Assembly (NCBI RefSeq): GCF_002885975.1 | Contig: NZ_POSP01000003.1 | Span: forward strand, 1,488,001 to 1,552,000 | DNA length: 64,000 bases | Reading direction: 5' to 3' | Source: Paucibacter aquatile | Lineage (GTDB): Bacteria > Pseudomonadota > Gammaproteobacteria > Burkholderiales > Burkholderiaceae_C | Shown here: one piece after another, positions 24,864-33,973 of the stretch | Layout: the number at the start of each line of letters is the position of its first letter | Numbering within the stretch: position 1 is the first letter of the stretch | Program-made: the position numbers and the translations under genes | The notes under the pieces: model-generated | Databases searched by the model: none | Told to the model about the DNA's origin: nothing | Seen by the model: the letters and a program-made list of their open reading frames with translations, nothing else

Positions 24864-25993
24864 AAACTCGACCTTATCAAATTTGTACGCACTGCGTCAT
24901 GGATACCAGCGATCCCGAGATCGTTTTTGATAGTGCGGGCGTCTGCAACCATTGCCATGACTTCGAGCACCATCAAAAGCCGCAACTCATTGGCGGATCG
25001 GCCGGCGCAGTAGCACTGGATGCAATCGTCACGCAGATCAAAGAACAAGGTAAAGGCCAAGAATATGATTGCATCATAGGAATCTCGGGCGGTGTCGACA
25101 GCAGCTACGTCGCCTATCGCGTCCTCGAACTCGGGCTTCGACCTCTAGCCGTCCATGTGGATACGGGCTGGAATAGCGAATTGGCGGTAAGCAATATCGA
25201 GAAGATTGTCTCAGCGCTGGGAATCGATTTGCACACTACCGTCATAGACTGGGAAGAAATGCGAGATCTCCAACTTGCCTTTCTGAGATCCGGCGTTGCA
25301 AACTGCGATGTCCCGCAAGACCATACTTTCGTCGCAGTACTTTTCAAACTTGCCGCACGGAAGAGTATTCGTTGGATCATTAGCGGACACAATTTGCAGA
25401 CCGAATCTATTCTACCGGAGGCCTGGGGATACACCAGCATTGATCGCAAGCATCTTCGGTCAATACATAATCTTTATGGAAGCCGACCTCTCCGAACTTT
25501 CCCGACATACTCTCTTTTTGATTACACATTCTATTGGCCGTTTGTCAAAAGAAACAAGATCCTCAAAATGCTAAACTTTGAGGACTACAACAAGCAATCG
25601 GCCAAACAGTTTTTGATAGAAAGGTTTGGTTGGCGCGATTACGGCGGAAAGCACTATGAATCACGATTCACCAAGTTCTTTCAGTCTTACTATCTTCCAA
25701 AGAAATTTGGCTTCGATAAGCGTCGAGCCCACTTGGCCAGCCTCGTCGTTTCAGGACAGCTTTCGCGCGAAGCTGCGCTGAGTGAGTTGGAGCTACCACC
25801 GTACAACGAAGCTGAGGCCGCAGAGGACTGCAGTTTCGTTGCTAAAAAGTTGGGAATCAACAAGTCCGAACTTGAAAGCATTATTGCGGCATCACCGAAG
25901 ACCTATCGCGACTACCCGTCGAATGCAGACCTGATCGATCGTTTGCTTCGCGTCAAGGCGAAGCTTGCCCGATTGCTCCGAAGCGATAAATGA
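24860..25993 (+). CDS. wbpG: N-acetyl sugar amidotransferase (WbpG family)
   Basis: ATP-dependent enzyme of the N-type pyrophosphatase fold that converts an acetamido group on a nucleotide sugar to acetamidino, using ammonia from HisH2/HisF2. The 377-residue product has two CxxC zinc-type pairs at the N-terminus (CTHC at residues 10-13, CNHC at 31-34), the PP-loop IGISGGVDSSYVAYRV near residue 75 and ISGHNLQTESILPEAWG near residue 175. It overlaps hisF2 by 4 bases and is 8 bases before the WbpI-like epimerase gene. The three-gene amidotransferase set is diagnostic for amidino sugars such as ManNAc3NAmA, Pse5Am or Leg5Am. Confidence 0.92.
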   Translation: MKTRPYQICTHCVMDTSDPEIVFDSAGVCNHCHDFEHHQKPQLIGGSAGAVALDAIVTQIKEQGKGQEYDCIIGISGGVDSSYVAYRVLELGLRPLAVHVDTGWNSELAVSNIEKIVSALGIDLHTTVIDWEEMRDLQLAFLRSGVANCDVPQDHTFVAVLFKLAARKSIRWIISGHNLQTESILPEAWGYTSIDRKHLRSIHNLYGSRPLRTFPTYSLFDYTFYWPFVKRNKILKMLNFEDYNKQSAKQFLIERFGWRDYGGKHYESRFTKFFQSYYLPKKFGFDKRRAHLASLVVSGQLSREAALSELELPPYNEAEAAEDCSFVAKKLGINKSELESIIAASPKTYRDYPSNADLIDRLLRVKAKLARLLRSDK

Positions 25994-26001
25994 CCTGAAT
26001 C

Positions 26002-27090
26002 ATGAAGATATTGACCATTGTTGGTGCTCGCCCGCAGTTCATCAAGGCTGCCATGCTCAATCGTGCGATTCGAGCACGAAACGATATGTCGGAGGTGCTA
26101 GTCCATACCGGCCAGCATCACGACGCTCAAATGTCGGACGTGTTCTTTCAGCAGCTGGACATTCAGCGCCCTCAGCACTCTTTGGGTGTCTCGGGCGGCA
26201 CTCATGGCGACATGACGGGCCGTATGATGATTGCTTTGGACCCTGTTTTGCAGGTCGAGAGGCCTGACTTGGTCCTTGTTTATGGAGATACCAATTCCAC
26301 TTTGGCCGCCGCCGTTTGTGCGTCGAAGTTTGGAATTCCGTTGGCGCATGTCGAAGCCGGCCTGCGTTCTTTCAACCGAGCCATGCCGGAAGAGATCAAT
26401 CGGGTACTCACTGACCATCTCGCAAACTACTTGTTTTGTCCGACACGAACCGCAGTAGAAAACCTCCAACGTGAAGGAATAGTGACCAATGTACATGACG
26501 TTGGCGACATCATGTACGACGCAGCATTGCACTATGGCAATAGCCCTGACAACGCCGCTTTGTTGAGCGCTGAACTACGCGAGGTTCACCAAACAAGGGC
26601 GTACGTGCTGGCCACAATCCACCGCCAGGAGAACACCGACGCTCCGCAGAGGCTGGGGCGAATCATGGATGGCATTCTTGAGCTGGCGGACGCACATCCT
26701 GTGGTCCTTCCCTTACACCCGCGGACACGTGGCAAGTTGGACGACGCTACGCTGAAACGGCTTTGTGAGCACAAGCAGGTTTACCTGACTGAGCCCTTAG
26801 GCTATTTGGAGATGTTGCAACTCGAGCGCAATGCTCAGCTCATTTTGACCGATTCAGGTGGTGTCCAGAAGGAAGCGTTTTTCTTTAAGGTGCCATGTGC
26901 CACGCTTCGCGACCAGACGGAGTGGAAGGAGTTGGTTGATCATGGCTGGAATACCTTGATCGACGTGTCCATAGACCCTATCGCCGACCGAGCCTTGAGG
27001 TGCTACGGGCGAGCCGGGCATGCCGACTTCAATCCCTACGGCGAAGGGCATACATCCGAGACTATTTTGTCAACTCTGATTTCCGCCTAG
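26002..27090 (+). CDS. wbpI: UDP-GlcNAc(3NAc)A 2-epimerase, WbpI/WlbD type
   Basis: Non-hydrolysing 2-epimerase of the WecB superfamily. In this clade it inverts C2 of UDP-2,3-diacetamido-2,3-dideoxy-glucuronate to the manno form. The 362-residue product has TIVGARPQFIKAAML, VHTGQHHDAQMSDVFF, GGTHGDMTGRMM, VYGDTNSTLAAA, HVEAGLRSFNRAMPEEINRVLTD and LTDSGGVQKEAFFFKVPC. The combination GGTHG-x-MTGRM and MPEEINR is what I recall of WbpI rather than WecB, and the wlbABC-type partners are encoded at 44180-46940. Plain UDP-GlcNAc 2-epimerase remains possible. Confidence 0.88.
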   Translation: MKILTIVGARPQFIKAAMLNRAIRARNDMSEVLVHTGQHHDAQMSDVFFQQLDIQRPQHSLGVSGGTHGDMTGRMMIALDPVLQVERPDLVLVYGDTNSTLAAAVCASKFGIPLAHVEAGLRSFNRAMPEEINRVLTDHLANYLFCPTRTAVENLQREGIVTNVHDVGDIMYDAALHYGNSPDNAALLSAELREVHQTRAYVLATIHRQENTDAPQRLGRIMDGILELADAHPVVLPLHPRTRGKLDDATLKRLCEHKQVYLTEPLGYLEMLQLERNAQLILTDSGGVQKEAFFFKVPCATLRDQTEWKELVDHGWNTLIDVSIDPIADRALRCYGRAGHADFNPYGEGHTSETILSTLISA

Positions 27091-27097
27091 ACCCACT

Positions 27098-27706
27098 ATG
27101 GAAAGGCACGATTTAGTTCGCATGCTGGAAGCAGATCGCCTGTCGCGCGGGGAGAAGAGGACTCGTCCGCGCCTGATTGGCGATGACATCTGGAAATACC
27201 AGATCATCCTACGCCACTACGAGTATTGGCTCAAGAAGCGAGGCTTTTTTGCGACCTTGGCGCGCAGTTACTGGCATTACCGATACTACAAGCAATCAAT
27301 CAGACTTAATTTTGAGATTCCACCTTTCGTGTTCGCCGCCGGGTTGAGCATCGCTCATCGCGGGCCAATAATCATTAACCCTAATTCACGAATTGGCGAG
27401 AACTGTCGAATCCATTCGGGCGTGAATATTGGCACTGCAGCTGGTACGCAAAACTCGGCACCAACCTTAGGAGACAACTGTTACATCGGGCCAGGCGCCA
27501 AACTTTTCGGCGCCATTCGAATTGCCGACGGAGTTGCCATCGCGGCTCAAGCTGTAGTGAACAAATCATGTGAAACGGAAGGCGTCACTCTTGGCGGAGT
27601 GCCTGCTCGTGTCATTGCAATGCGGAGCGCCAAGGATTACATCATTCCGGGCGCAACCATTTATGACAAGAGCGCAGCATCCACGGGAAGGCAGGCTTCG
27701 TGTTGA
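27098..27706 (+). CDS. Serine acetyltransferase-like hexapeptide acyltransferase
   Basis: Probable O-acetyltransferase of the left-handed beta-helix, CysE-like group. The 202-residue product has an N-terminal helical part of about 75 residues, then hexapeptide strands: IAHRGPIIINPNSRIGENCRIHSGVNIGTAAG and LGDNCYIGPGAKLFGAIRIADGVAIAAQAVV, closing with GGVPARVIA. The His in CRIHSGVNIG matches the catalytic His region of serine acetyltransferases. Its place between the epimerase and polymerase genes points to polysaccharide acetylation rather than cysteine synthesis. It overlaps the next gene by 7 bases. Confidence 0.82.
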   Translation: MERHDLVRMLEADRLSRGEKRTRPRLIGDDIWKYQIILRHYEYWLKKRGFFATLARSYWHYRYYKQSIRLNFEIPPFVFAAGLSIAHRGPIIINPNSRIGENCRIHSGVNIGTAAGTQNSAPTLGDNCYIGPGAKLFGAIRIADGVAIAAQAVVNKSCETEGVTLGGVPARVIAMRSAKDYIIPGATIYDKSAASTGRQASC

Positions 27707-28968
27707 AGGCTGGAGTTTCGTTACCAAAGTCAAGTCGCAAGTTTGGCGATCTGTCACTCATCGCTCTTGCACTATTTGTTCCAGGCCACCTTTTCAGCTG
27801 GACTTTGGAATGGTTGTGGTTGGCAGTTCAATTACTCGCGGGTGGTCTTGCGATTTTGTTCGCAAGGCGCCCAAATCAAGCCACGGCAGCTATCCCGCCA
27901 ATTATTTGGCTTCTCACCCTAACGGCTCTCACGTTTTCAGGGTGTCTCAGCGCGATATATGGTCACGCCGCGGTCGGCATTCCACTCGACAACGGTGACT
28001 TGGTCGACCTCGTACGCTTCTTGTTCTTCATTCCTTTGGCACTGCACATAGGTGCCTGTATGGAGAGCCGCCATTTAGAGGCCGTTAGCAAGCTGATGAA
28101 GTTCTGCGTTCTTCTCAACATTGGCTGCACCATCGTCCTAGTTTTCGAGTTACCCTTTCTAATTGATCTCGTCTTGGCGATTTACCGCGACGCCAAAGTG
28201 CAATACGCCATCAATCATATTCGGATTGGCATACCATTCGCCAACCCAAATTTTGCAGCATTAGTCTTTACACTCATGCTCGCCTATTTCCTGTTTTTCG
28301 ACAGATCCATCCGATTCGCGGCCCTGACTCTGCTTGCAATCATTCTGACCGGCTCTCGCTCAGGCTACATTGCTGCAACACCGTTGCTATTGCTTGGTTA
28401 TTTTGAATTTCTGTTTCATTCGGCTACAAGTGGAAAGCGGATTGCCTTCTTTTTGGTAATTCATGGTGCTGCGGTTGCCGCCGCCGGCCAACTTGCCGAT
28501 ACCTTTGGGGGCTTTAGCAGAGTCAGTGAGTTGGTAGTTGCTCTTCAAGGGGGTGATCTGGGTCAGGTCAACACAGCAAACATCAGGTTCGAACTTATCG
28601 ACAACGCCTTGAGATTTATTCATGATTCGCCAGTTTTGGGTGTCGGTCCTGGGCGCGCGCTTGGCCTCGACGTGGTCGACTCACAGTTGGCGTCGTGGCC
28701 TCTCAATTACGGCATTCCGGCTGCACTCTTGCTCTACGGGCTGTTCATGGCTCCTATGGCACTGCTGGCCATCAAGGCATCGAAGCCGATTCATCGCTGG
28801 GCTGCTATTGCGACGCTGCTGGCATTTTTCTTGATGCTGGGAACCGGTGATTTCATGAAGAACTATCGTTTGTTCTACCTTGTTTTGATGCTTATGCACT
28901 TCATGCATTTGGCAGCAATGCGGACCGATCCAGGTCACCCCCTCAACCTCCGTTCTTCGCTCAGCTAA
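27700..28968 (+). CDS. O-antigen polymerase/ligase-like membrane protein (Wzy candidate)
   Basis: The 422-residue polytopic protein has about 10-12 hydrophobic helices and a large periplasmic loop (about 290-340). The short motif LTGSRSGYIAATPLLLL, with NPNFAALV before it, is typical of the Wzy_C / O-antigen ligase superfamily. A GTG start at 27700 overlaps the previous stop codon. Because it is inside the cluster with Wzx, Wzz-like and export genes, polymerase (Wzy) is the more likely role, but WaaL-type ligase cannot be excluded by sequence reading. It is the only polymerase candidate in the window although two flippases are present. Confidence 0.8.
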   Translation: MLKAGVSLPKSSRKFGDLSLIALALFVPGHLFSWTLEWLWLAVQLLAGGLAILFARRPNQATAAIPPIIWLLTLTALTFSGCLSAIYGHAAVGIPLDNGDLVDLVRFLFFIPLALHIGACMESRHLEAVSKLMKFCVLLNIGCTIVLVFELPFLIDLVLAIYRDAKVQYAINHIRIGIPFANPNFAALVFTLMLAYFLFFDRSIRFAALTLLAIILTGSRSGYIAATPLLLLGYFEFLFHSATSGKRIAFFLVIHGAAVAAAGQLADTFGGFSRVSELVVALQGGDLGQVNTANIRFELIDNALRFIHDSPVLGVGPGRALGLDVVDSQLASWPLNYGIPAALLLYGLFMAPMALLAIKASKPIHRWAAIATLLAFFLMLGTGDFMKNYRLFYLVLMLMHFMHLAAMRTDPGHPLNLRSSLS

Positions 28969-28976
28969 ATATCTAT

Positions 28977-30920
28977 ATGTGCGGAATCGCTGGCTTTACA
29001 GCACTAAACCGGGACTCGTTCGAATCAGCAGAGGCGATTCTGTTGGGGCAACTCGACCGTATCGCTCGTCGTGGACCGGATTCGCAGGGCGCGTGGTTTG
29101 ATCGTCATTTGGGCGTCGCCTTAGGTCACCGTCGCCTGGCGATTGTTGAGCTCTCGAGCGCCGGCCATCAGCCCATGATTTCACCTGGCGAACGTTATGT
29201 CATCACCTACAATGGTGAAATCTATAATCATCATGAGATTCGAGAATCTCTAACTCAGCAAAATCGTGCGCCGGTTTGGCGTGGACATTCCGACACAGAG
29301 ACGTTGATCGCCGCCATTGAAGCCTGGGGCATACAGGCAGCACTTTCCCGTTGTGTCGGAATGTTTTCGTTTGCGTTGCTTGATCGGCAGGAAGGACGCC
29401 TGTATCTTGCACGAGACAGATTTGGCGAGAAGCCGCTGTACTACGGCATTTCCGGTCAGGGAAAAAATCACCGTTTTGTGTTCGCTTCAGAGCTTTCGGC
29501 GATTACCACCGTTCCCGGATTCAATACCTCACTCAATCCAGTCGCCATTGGCGGCCTTCTTCAGTTCGGCTATATCGGAGCGCCAGAAACAATTTACGAA
29601 AAAGTTCACCAGTTGTCGCCAGCGTCCCTTCTAGAACTGGATCTTGCCAGTGGCGCAATGACCGTTCGATCTTACTGGGACCCAATTGCCGCGGCGCTTC
29701 AAGCGCGTCAGAACCCGTTCAAAGGCAACGATACAGATGCAATTGACGCACTAGATGCGGTACTGGGGCGCGCAATCGAAGACCAGATGGTTGCCGACGT
29801 CCCTCTGGGTGCATTCCTGTCTGGAGGTATCGACTCCACGACAGTGGTGGCGATGATGGCCCGCCGTTCCCCAAAGCGAGTCAGGACCTTTACGATCGGG
29901 TTTCACGAAGCGGCGCACAATGAGGCCCCGTTCGCGCGCGAGGTGGCGCGACACCTTGGCACAGAGCATACGGAACACTATCTTAGTGACCAGGAAGCCT
30001 TGGACATTATTCCTAAGCTTCCTGAAATATACAGCGAGCCGTTTGGTGATTCGTCCCAGATTCCTACCTATTTGGTCGCTAAGCTGGCGCGGCAGCATGT
30101 CGCAGTTTCGTTGTCAGGCGATGCGGGCGACGAACTCTTTGCGGGCTACAACCGTTACATGTTCGCAAACTCAACTTGGCGGAAGCTTCAGCGTATACCG
30201 GGACCATTAAGGCGAGGTGCAGCACAAATCCTGGCTTGTGCATCGCATACCACTCTGGAAAACCTAGGCAAGGGGTATCACGCGATCGCTAGTAATAGAG
30301 CTGGCATCAGTAATTTTCCCGATAAGGCTACGAAAGCGATTCGGGTGCTGGGTGCACGCCATGCGGAGGACTTATATCACGGCGCTGTGTCCTTCTGGCA
30401 CCCTTCTCCAATGATTGGTTACGATCGTCAGCACCAAGCTATCCAAATGCGGCATGGCCTTGGCGCCGTCGAGTCCATGATGCTCATGGACACCGTTAAC
30501 TACTTGCCGGGGGATATCCTCCACAAGGTGGATCGGGCTTGCATGGGTGTTTCATTGGAGGGGCGCATTCCTTTCTTGGATCACCGTGTCTACGAGTTCG
30601 CATGGTCTCTCCCAATGAACTACAAGATCCGTGACGGGCAGAGCAAATGGTTGTTGAGGCGATTGCTGGACCGGCACGTCCCTCGTTCGCTGATGGAACG
30701 ACCAAAAATGGGCTTTGCGTTACCGTTGGCTGCTTGGTTACGTGGGCCACTGCGGCCTTGGGCTGAGCATCTGCTTTCTGAGCACTCTTTGCGAGAAGTG
30801 CCGGGCCTTGACGGCGCACGCGTGATCAGTGCTTGGCGCATACACCTCGAAGGTCGGCGCAACATGACCGAACAACTTTGGCCCATCTTGTCACTGCAAG
30901 CTTGGCGGCAAGCTCGTTAA
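28977..30920 (+). CDS. Asparagine synthase-like glutamine amidotransferase (AsnB family)
   Basis: The 647-residue product has an N-terminal class II glutaminase domain with nucleophile Cys2 (MCGIAGF) and GHRRLAI, YNGEIYNH and ARDRFGEKPLYYG motifs. The AsnB synthetase domain follows, with the PP-loop GAFLSGGIDSTTVVAMMA near residue 285 and SLSGDAGDELFAGYNRY near 380. AsnB-like proteins inside polysaccharide clusters (for example WbpS of Pseudomonas aeruginosa O6) are thought to amidate uronic-acid carboxyls. With TviB/TviC-like genes encoded downstream, amidation of a HexNAc uronate is a plausible role; true asparagine synthesis is the alternative. Confidence 0.88.
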   Translation: MCGIAGFTALNRDSFESAEAILLGQLDRIARRGPDSQGAWFDRHLGVALGHRRLAIVELSSAGHQPMISPGERYVITYNGEIYNHHEIRESLTQQNRAPVWRGHSDTETLIAAIEAWGIQAALSRCVGMFSFALLDRQEGRLYLARDRFGEKPLYYGISGQGKNHRFVFASELSAITTVPGFNTSLNPVAIGGLLQFGYIGAPETIYEKVHQLSPASLLELDLASGAMTVRSYWDPIAAALQARQNPFKGNDTDAIDALDAVLGRAIEDQMVADVPLGAFLSGGIDSTTVVAMMARRSPKRVRTFTIGFHEAAHNEAPFAREVARHLGTEHTEHYLSDQEALDIIPKLPEIYSEPFGDSSQIPTYLVAKLARQHVAVSLSGDAGDELFAGYNRYMFANSTWRKLQRIPGPLRRGAAQILACASHTTLENLGKGYHAIASNRAGISNFPDKATKAIRVLGARHAEDLYHGAVSFWHPSPMIGYDRQHQAIQMRHGLGAVESMMLMDTVNYLPGDILHKVDRACMGVSLEGRIPFLDHRVYEFAWSLPMNYKIRDGQSKWLLRRLLDRHVPRSLMERPKMGFALPLAAWLRGPLRPWAEHLLSEHSLREVPGLDGARVISAWRIHLEGRRNMTEQLWPILSLQAWRQAR

Positions 30921-30949
30921 GGACTTAGTGCGCAGAGTTCACCGCTCAC

Positions 30950-31687
30950 ATGTTGATCCATTTAAATTCCGTACGGACAGTCAAGTGGCGCCTAGTCTCA
31001 CTGTGGCTGGTTACCCTGGTTACCGCCATGGCGGCCGTAGGATGGGCTATGAACGTCCCCAAGGACATGACTGATGCGGACCGCAGGGCATTAGCGAGTA
31101 TGGGAATGACCCCTACAAATAGAGCCGCGACTTATGAGGAGGAATTAGTCCATATCCGTTCCGTTCAGCAAAATGTGTTGCGCGTCATCAAGGTCGATGG
31201 GGCCACGCCTCCACAGGGTCATGCCGTGGAACCAGCAGAGTTATTGCAAAGAGGCAGAGGGGCCTGCTATGAGTTGAGTCGAACGATAGAAAAGGGACTC
31301 TCCTTGCACAAACTAGAGACTCGCCGCGTGTTCTTTCTCTATCGTCAAAATCAGCCCTTTATGAGCGCAATGTTCCGCAGAGGGCACCCTAGCCATGCTG
31401 CAGTTGAAGTTCGAACAAGCAAGGGATGGCTGCTGGTAGACTCAATCACTCCTTGGATGGCGCTAGACCTAGAAGGAATGCCGGTTGCTGCAAACGGTAT
31501 CTGGGCCCACCCTGAGCGCTTTGGCAACGAAGCGCCGTACCACATACTCCTCTCCTCTTGGGCTATTCGCGGCTTTTACTCACGCAGAGGGCAACTTTAT
31601 GGATCACCAATTCCAGCACCCGAAGTGAACTGGCGTGAGCTAAGCGGCTGGCTACTTTCCTCTGATGAAGATCGTCATTTGTATTAA
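30950..31687 (+). CDS. Membrane-anchored transglutaminase-like protein, function unknown
   Basis: The 245-residue product has one N-terminal hydrophobic helix (residues 15-34), probably a signal anchor that places the rest in the periplasm. The body has the spacing of a transglutaminase-fold Cys-His-Asp triad: Cys106 in RGRGACYELSR, His149 in GHPSHAAVEVRTSKGW and Asp164 in WLLVDS. It lies between the AsnB-like gene and a glycosyltransferase gene, which it overlaps by 23 bases, so it is part of the polysaccharide transcript. Whether it cross-links, cleaves or only binds is unknown, and I recognise no named family. Confidence 0.75.
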   Translation: MLIHLNSVRTVKWRLVSLWLVTLVTAMAAVGWAMNVPKDMTDADRRALASMGMTPTNRAATYEEELVHIRSVQQNVLRVIKVDGATPPQGHAVEPAELLQRGRGACYELSRTIEKGLSLHKLETRRVFFLYRQNQPFMSAMFRRGHPSHAAVEVRTSKGWLLVDSITPWMALDLEGMPVAANGIWAHPERFGNEAPYHILLSSWAIRGFYSRRGQLYGSPIPAPEVNWRELSGWLLSSDEDRHLY

Positions 31688-32792
31688 TACCGCCTGGAAC
31701 ATTCTCAATTTCCGGCGAGGCTTGATCGAGGCGCTACTGCAAGACGGTCACCAAGTGATCGCACTGGCGCCACGCGACTCGTTTGCCAATGAACTGGTTG
31801 CACTCGGATGCCAGTTTGTCGATATGCCCATGCCTAATGGCGGCACGAATCCAATCGAAGACTTGCGTCTGCTTTCACGAATGAAAGGGTACTTTCGCGC
31901 AGAGCGCCCGGACATTTTGCTCAGCTATACAGCTAAACCCAACATCTACGGATCAATCGCAGCGAAAGCTACCGGCATTCCCGTGATTAACAACGTAGCT
32001 GGGCTCGGCGCTGCATTTATTTCCAAAAGCCTCCTAACGGTTGTCGTGAAAATTCTTTACCGCCACGCCTTGCGAACTTCGGATCGTGTGTTCTTTCAGA
32101 ACGCGACGGACCGTGACCTATTCGTAACCGAACGTTTAGTCGATGTGAAGCAGACTGGTCTTTTGCCTGGCTCCGGCATTAATCTCAAACGCTTTCAGCC
32201 GGAAACAAGAAAACGAGCGAATGAACCATTTCGGTTCTTGCTGATTGGCCGGATGTTGCGAGACAAGGGTGTAGTGGAGTTCGTTGAAGCAGCCAGAGAA
32301 CTTGGACGTAGACACCATAACGTTGATTTCGCACTCCTAGGAGCTGCCGATTATGACAACCCGGCGGCGATATCCCGCCAACAAGTGGACGAGTGGGTTA
32401 GGGACGGCTTGGTGACATATCTAGGAACACGCAAGGACGTCCGCGCAGAAATCGCTGCTGCAGATTGCGTGGTGCTGCCGTCATATCGTGAAGGTACGCC
32501 ACGAACGCTCCTTGAAGCAGCAGCTATGGCGAAGCCGATTGTGGCTACCGACGCCGTTGGTTGCCGCGAGGTCGTTGCGCATGGGGAAAACGGTCTGCTT
32601 TGCCGAGTAGCAGATGCCGCCGACTTGGCGGCAAAACTAGAACAAATGCTTCTTCTCAGCGATGAAGCTCGCGCCGCAATGGGCGCTGCTGGACGCCTCA
32701 AGATGCAGCGCGAATTCGACGAAACCCTGGTCATCCAGCATTACCGCAAGGCTATTGCTGAGATTGCACGCGAAAGCCACCCCAACAAATGA
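31665..32792 (+). CDS. Glycosyltransferase, GT4 family (WbpT/PglA-like)
   Basis: The 375-residue GT-B enzyme starts CINTAWNILNFRRGLIEALLQDGHQV and has SYTAKPNIYGSIAAKATGIPVINNVAGLG, a group-typical stretch. The donor-domain motifs are FLLIGRMLRDKGVVEFVEAA and the E-x7-E region REGTPRTLLEAAAMAKPIVATD near residue 275. The closest remembered relatives transfer HexNAc or GalNAcA residues in O-antigen and N-glycan assembly (WbpT, PglA), which would fit the TviB/TviC-like pair encoded nearby. It is the last gene of the plus-strand half. Confidence 0.85.
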   Translation: MKIVICINTAWNILNFRRGLIEALLQDGHQVIALAPRDSFANELVALGCQFVDMPMPNGGTNPIEDLRLLSRMKGYFRAERPDILLSYTAKPNIYGSIAAKATGIPVINNVAGLGAAFISKSLLTVVVKILYRHALRTSDRVFFQNATDRDLFVTERLVDVKQTGLLPGSGINLKRFQPETRKRANEPFRFLLIGRMLRDKGVVEFVEAARELGRRHHNVDFALLGAADYDNPAAISRQQVDEWVRDGLVTYLGTRKDVRAEIAAADCVVLPSYREGTPRTLLEAAAMAKPIVATDAVGCREVVAHGENGLLCRVADAADLAAKLEQMLLLSDEARAAMGAAGRLKMQREFDETLVIQHYRKAIAEIARESHPNK

Positions 32793-32862
32793 AATGCCGA
32801 ATGCGGCAATGGGCAGCCGTGCTCGGCCGAGACAGAAACTAATTGGCACGGACCAACAATCT

Positions 32863-32885
32863 CCTAGATCAATTCTAGGGTGTTT
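32863..32885 (+). terminator. Weak terminator-like hairpin at the convergent junction
   Basis: CCTAGA (32863-32868), a 5-base loop and TCTAGG (32874-32879), followed by GTGTTT. It lies in the 139-base gap between the converging polysaccharide halves; the rest of the gap shows nothing recognisable. Confidence 0.35.
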
Positions 32886-32931
32886 ATGACTCAGGTCGCC
32901 CACCATGGCTGGCGGTAGCGGGCGAACACAG

Positions 32932-33954
32932 TCAGCGATTCCTAACGTACCAAGACAAAGATTCGTCCAGCCCCTCCTTGAGAAGGTGAGTGGGCTCATA
33001 GCCGAGCAGCCGTCGCGCCTTGCCGATATCAGCTTGGCTATGCAGCACATCGCCAGCACGAAAGTCACGATAAACCGGCCGAGCCTTACTGTCGACACCT
33101 TCCGCAAGCAGACCATCTCGAAGAAGATCAAACAGTTGGTTTAATGATGTGCGATCGCCTACCGCGACGTTGTAGACCTGACTGCGTGCCGATATATCTT
33201 CGACGGTAGCGGCCAGGATATTCGCCTGCACCGCGTTTGCCACGTAGCAGAAATCCCGGCTAGTTTCGCCGTCGCCGTTGATGAACACGGTCTCGCCGTC
33301 GATCAGCGCCGCAGCCCACTTCGGGATCACCGCGGCATAGGCGCCGTTGGGATCCTGCCGGCGGCCGAACACGTTGAAATAACGCAGGCCGACCGTCGTG
33401 AAGCCGTAGCTGCGGGCGAAGACGTCCGCGTACAACTCGTTCACGTACTTCGTCACCGCGTAGGGCGACAGCGGGTTGCCGATGTTCTCTTCGACCTTGG
33501 GCAACGCCGGGTGATCCCCATAGGTGCTGCTGCTGGCCGCGTAGGTGAAGCTCTGGACCTGCCCGTCGCGCGCGGCGACGAGCATGTTCAGGAAGCCGGT
33601 GACGTTGGCCGCGTTGGTCGTGATCGGGTCGGCCAGGCTGCGGGGCACCGAGCCCAGCGCAGCCTGATGCAGCACGTAATCCACGCCGGCGCACGCGTCG
33701 CGGCAGGTCTGCTCGTCGCGGATGTCGCCTTCGATAAAGCGGAATCGCGCCCACTGGCTCGCGCTCACCAGGCCGCGCACCTCGTCGAGGTTGCGCTGGT
33801 GTCCGGTGGCGAAGTTGTCCAGGCCCACCACGGTCTGATCCAGCGTCAGCAGCGTCTCCAGCAGGTTGCTGCCGATGAAGCCGGCCACGCCGGTGATCAA
33901 CCAGGTGCGCGGTGTGGCCCGCAGCGTGGCGCGCGTATCGTCATAACGGGTCAT
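32932..33954 (-). CDS. NAD-dependent HexNAc/HexNAcA 4-epimerase (TviC/WbpP type)
   Basis: Extended short-chain dehydrogenase that interconverts gluco and galacto forms of UDP-GlcNAc or UDP-GlcNAcA. The 340-residue product has the Rossmann motif TGVAGFIGSNLLE, LDNFATGHQRNLDEV, the HQAALGSVPRS loop with Ser-Val-Pro typical of WbpP/TviC, catalytic YAVTKY near residue 165 and RYFNVFGRRQDPNGAYAAVIP. Start at ATG 33954. It pairs with the dehydrogenase gene just upstream, the classic tviB-tviC / wbpO-wbpP arrangement. Composition changes inside the gene: the 3' third (below about 33.2 kb) is near 50% G+C, the rest about two thirds. Confidence 0.9.
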   Translation of the reverse strand: MTRYDDTRATLRATPRTWLITGVAGFIGSNLLETLLTLDQTVVGLDNFATGHQRNLDEVRGLVSASQWARFRFIEGDIRDEQTCRDACAGVDYVLHQAALGSVPRSLADPITTNAANVTGFLNMLVAARDGQVQSFTYAASSSTYGDHPALPKVEENIGNPLSPYAVTKYVNELYADVFARSYGFTTVGLRYFNVFGRRQDPNGAYAAVIPKWAAALIDGETVFINGDGETSRDFCYVANAVQANILAATVEDISARSQVYNVAVGDRTSLNQLFDLLRDGLLAEGVDSKARPVYRDFRAGDVLHSQADIGKARRLLGYEPTHLLKEGLDESLSWYVRNR

Positions 33955-33973
33955 GCGTCTGCCCTTGCCGCGA

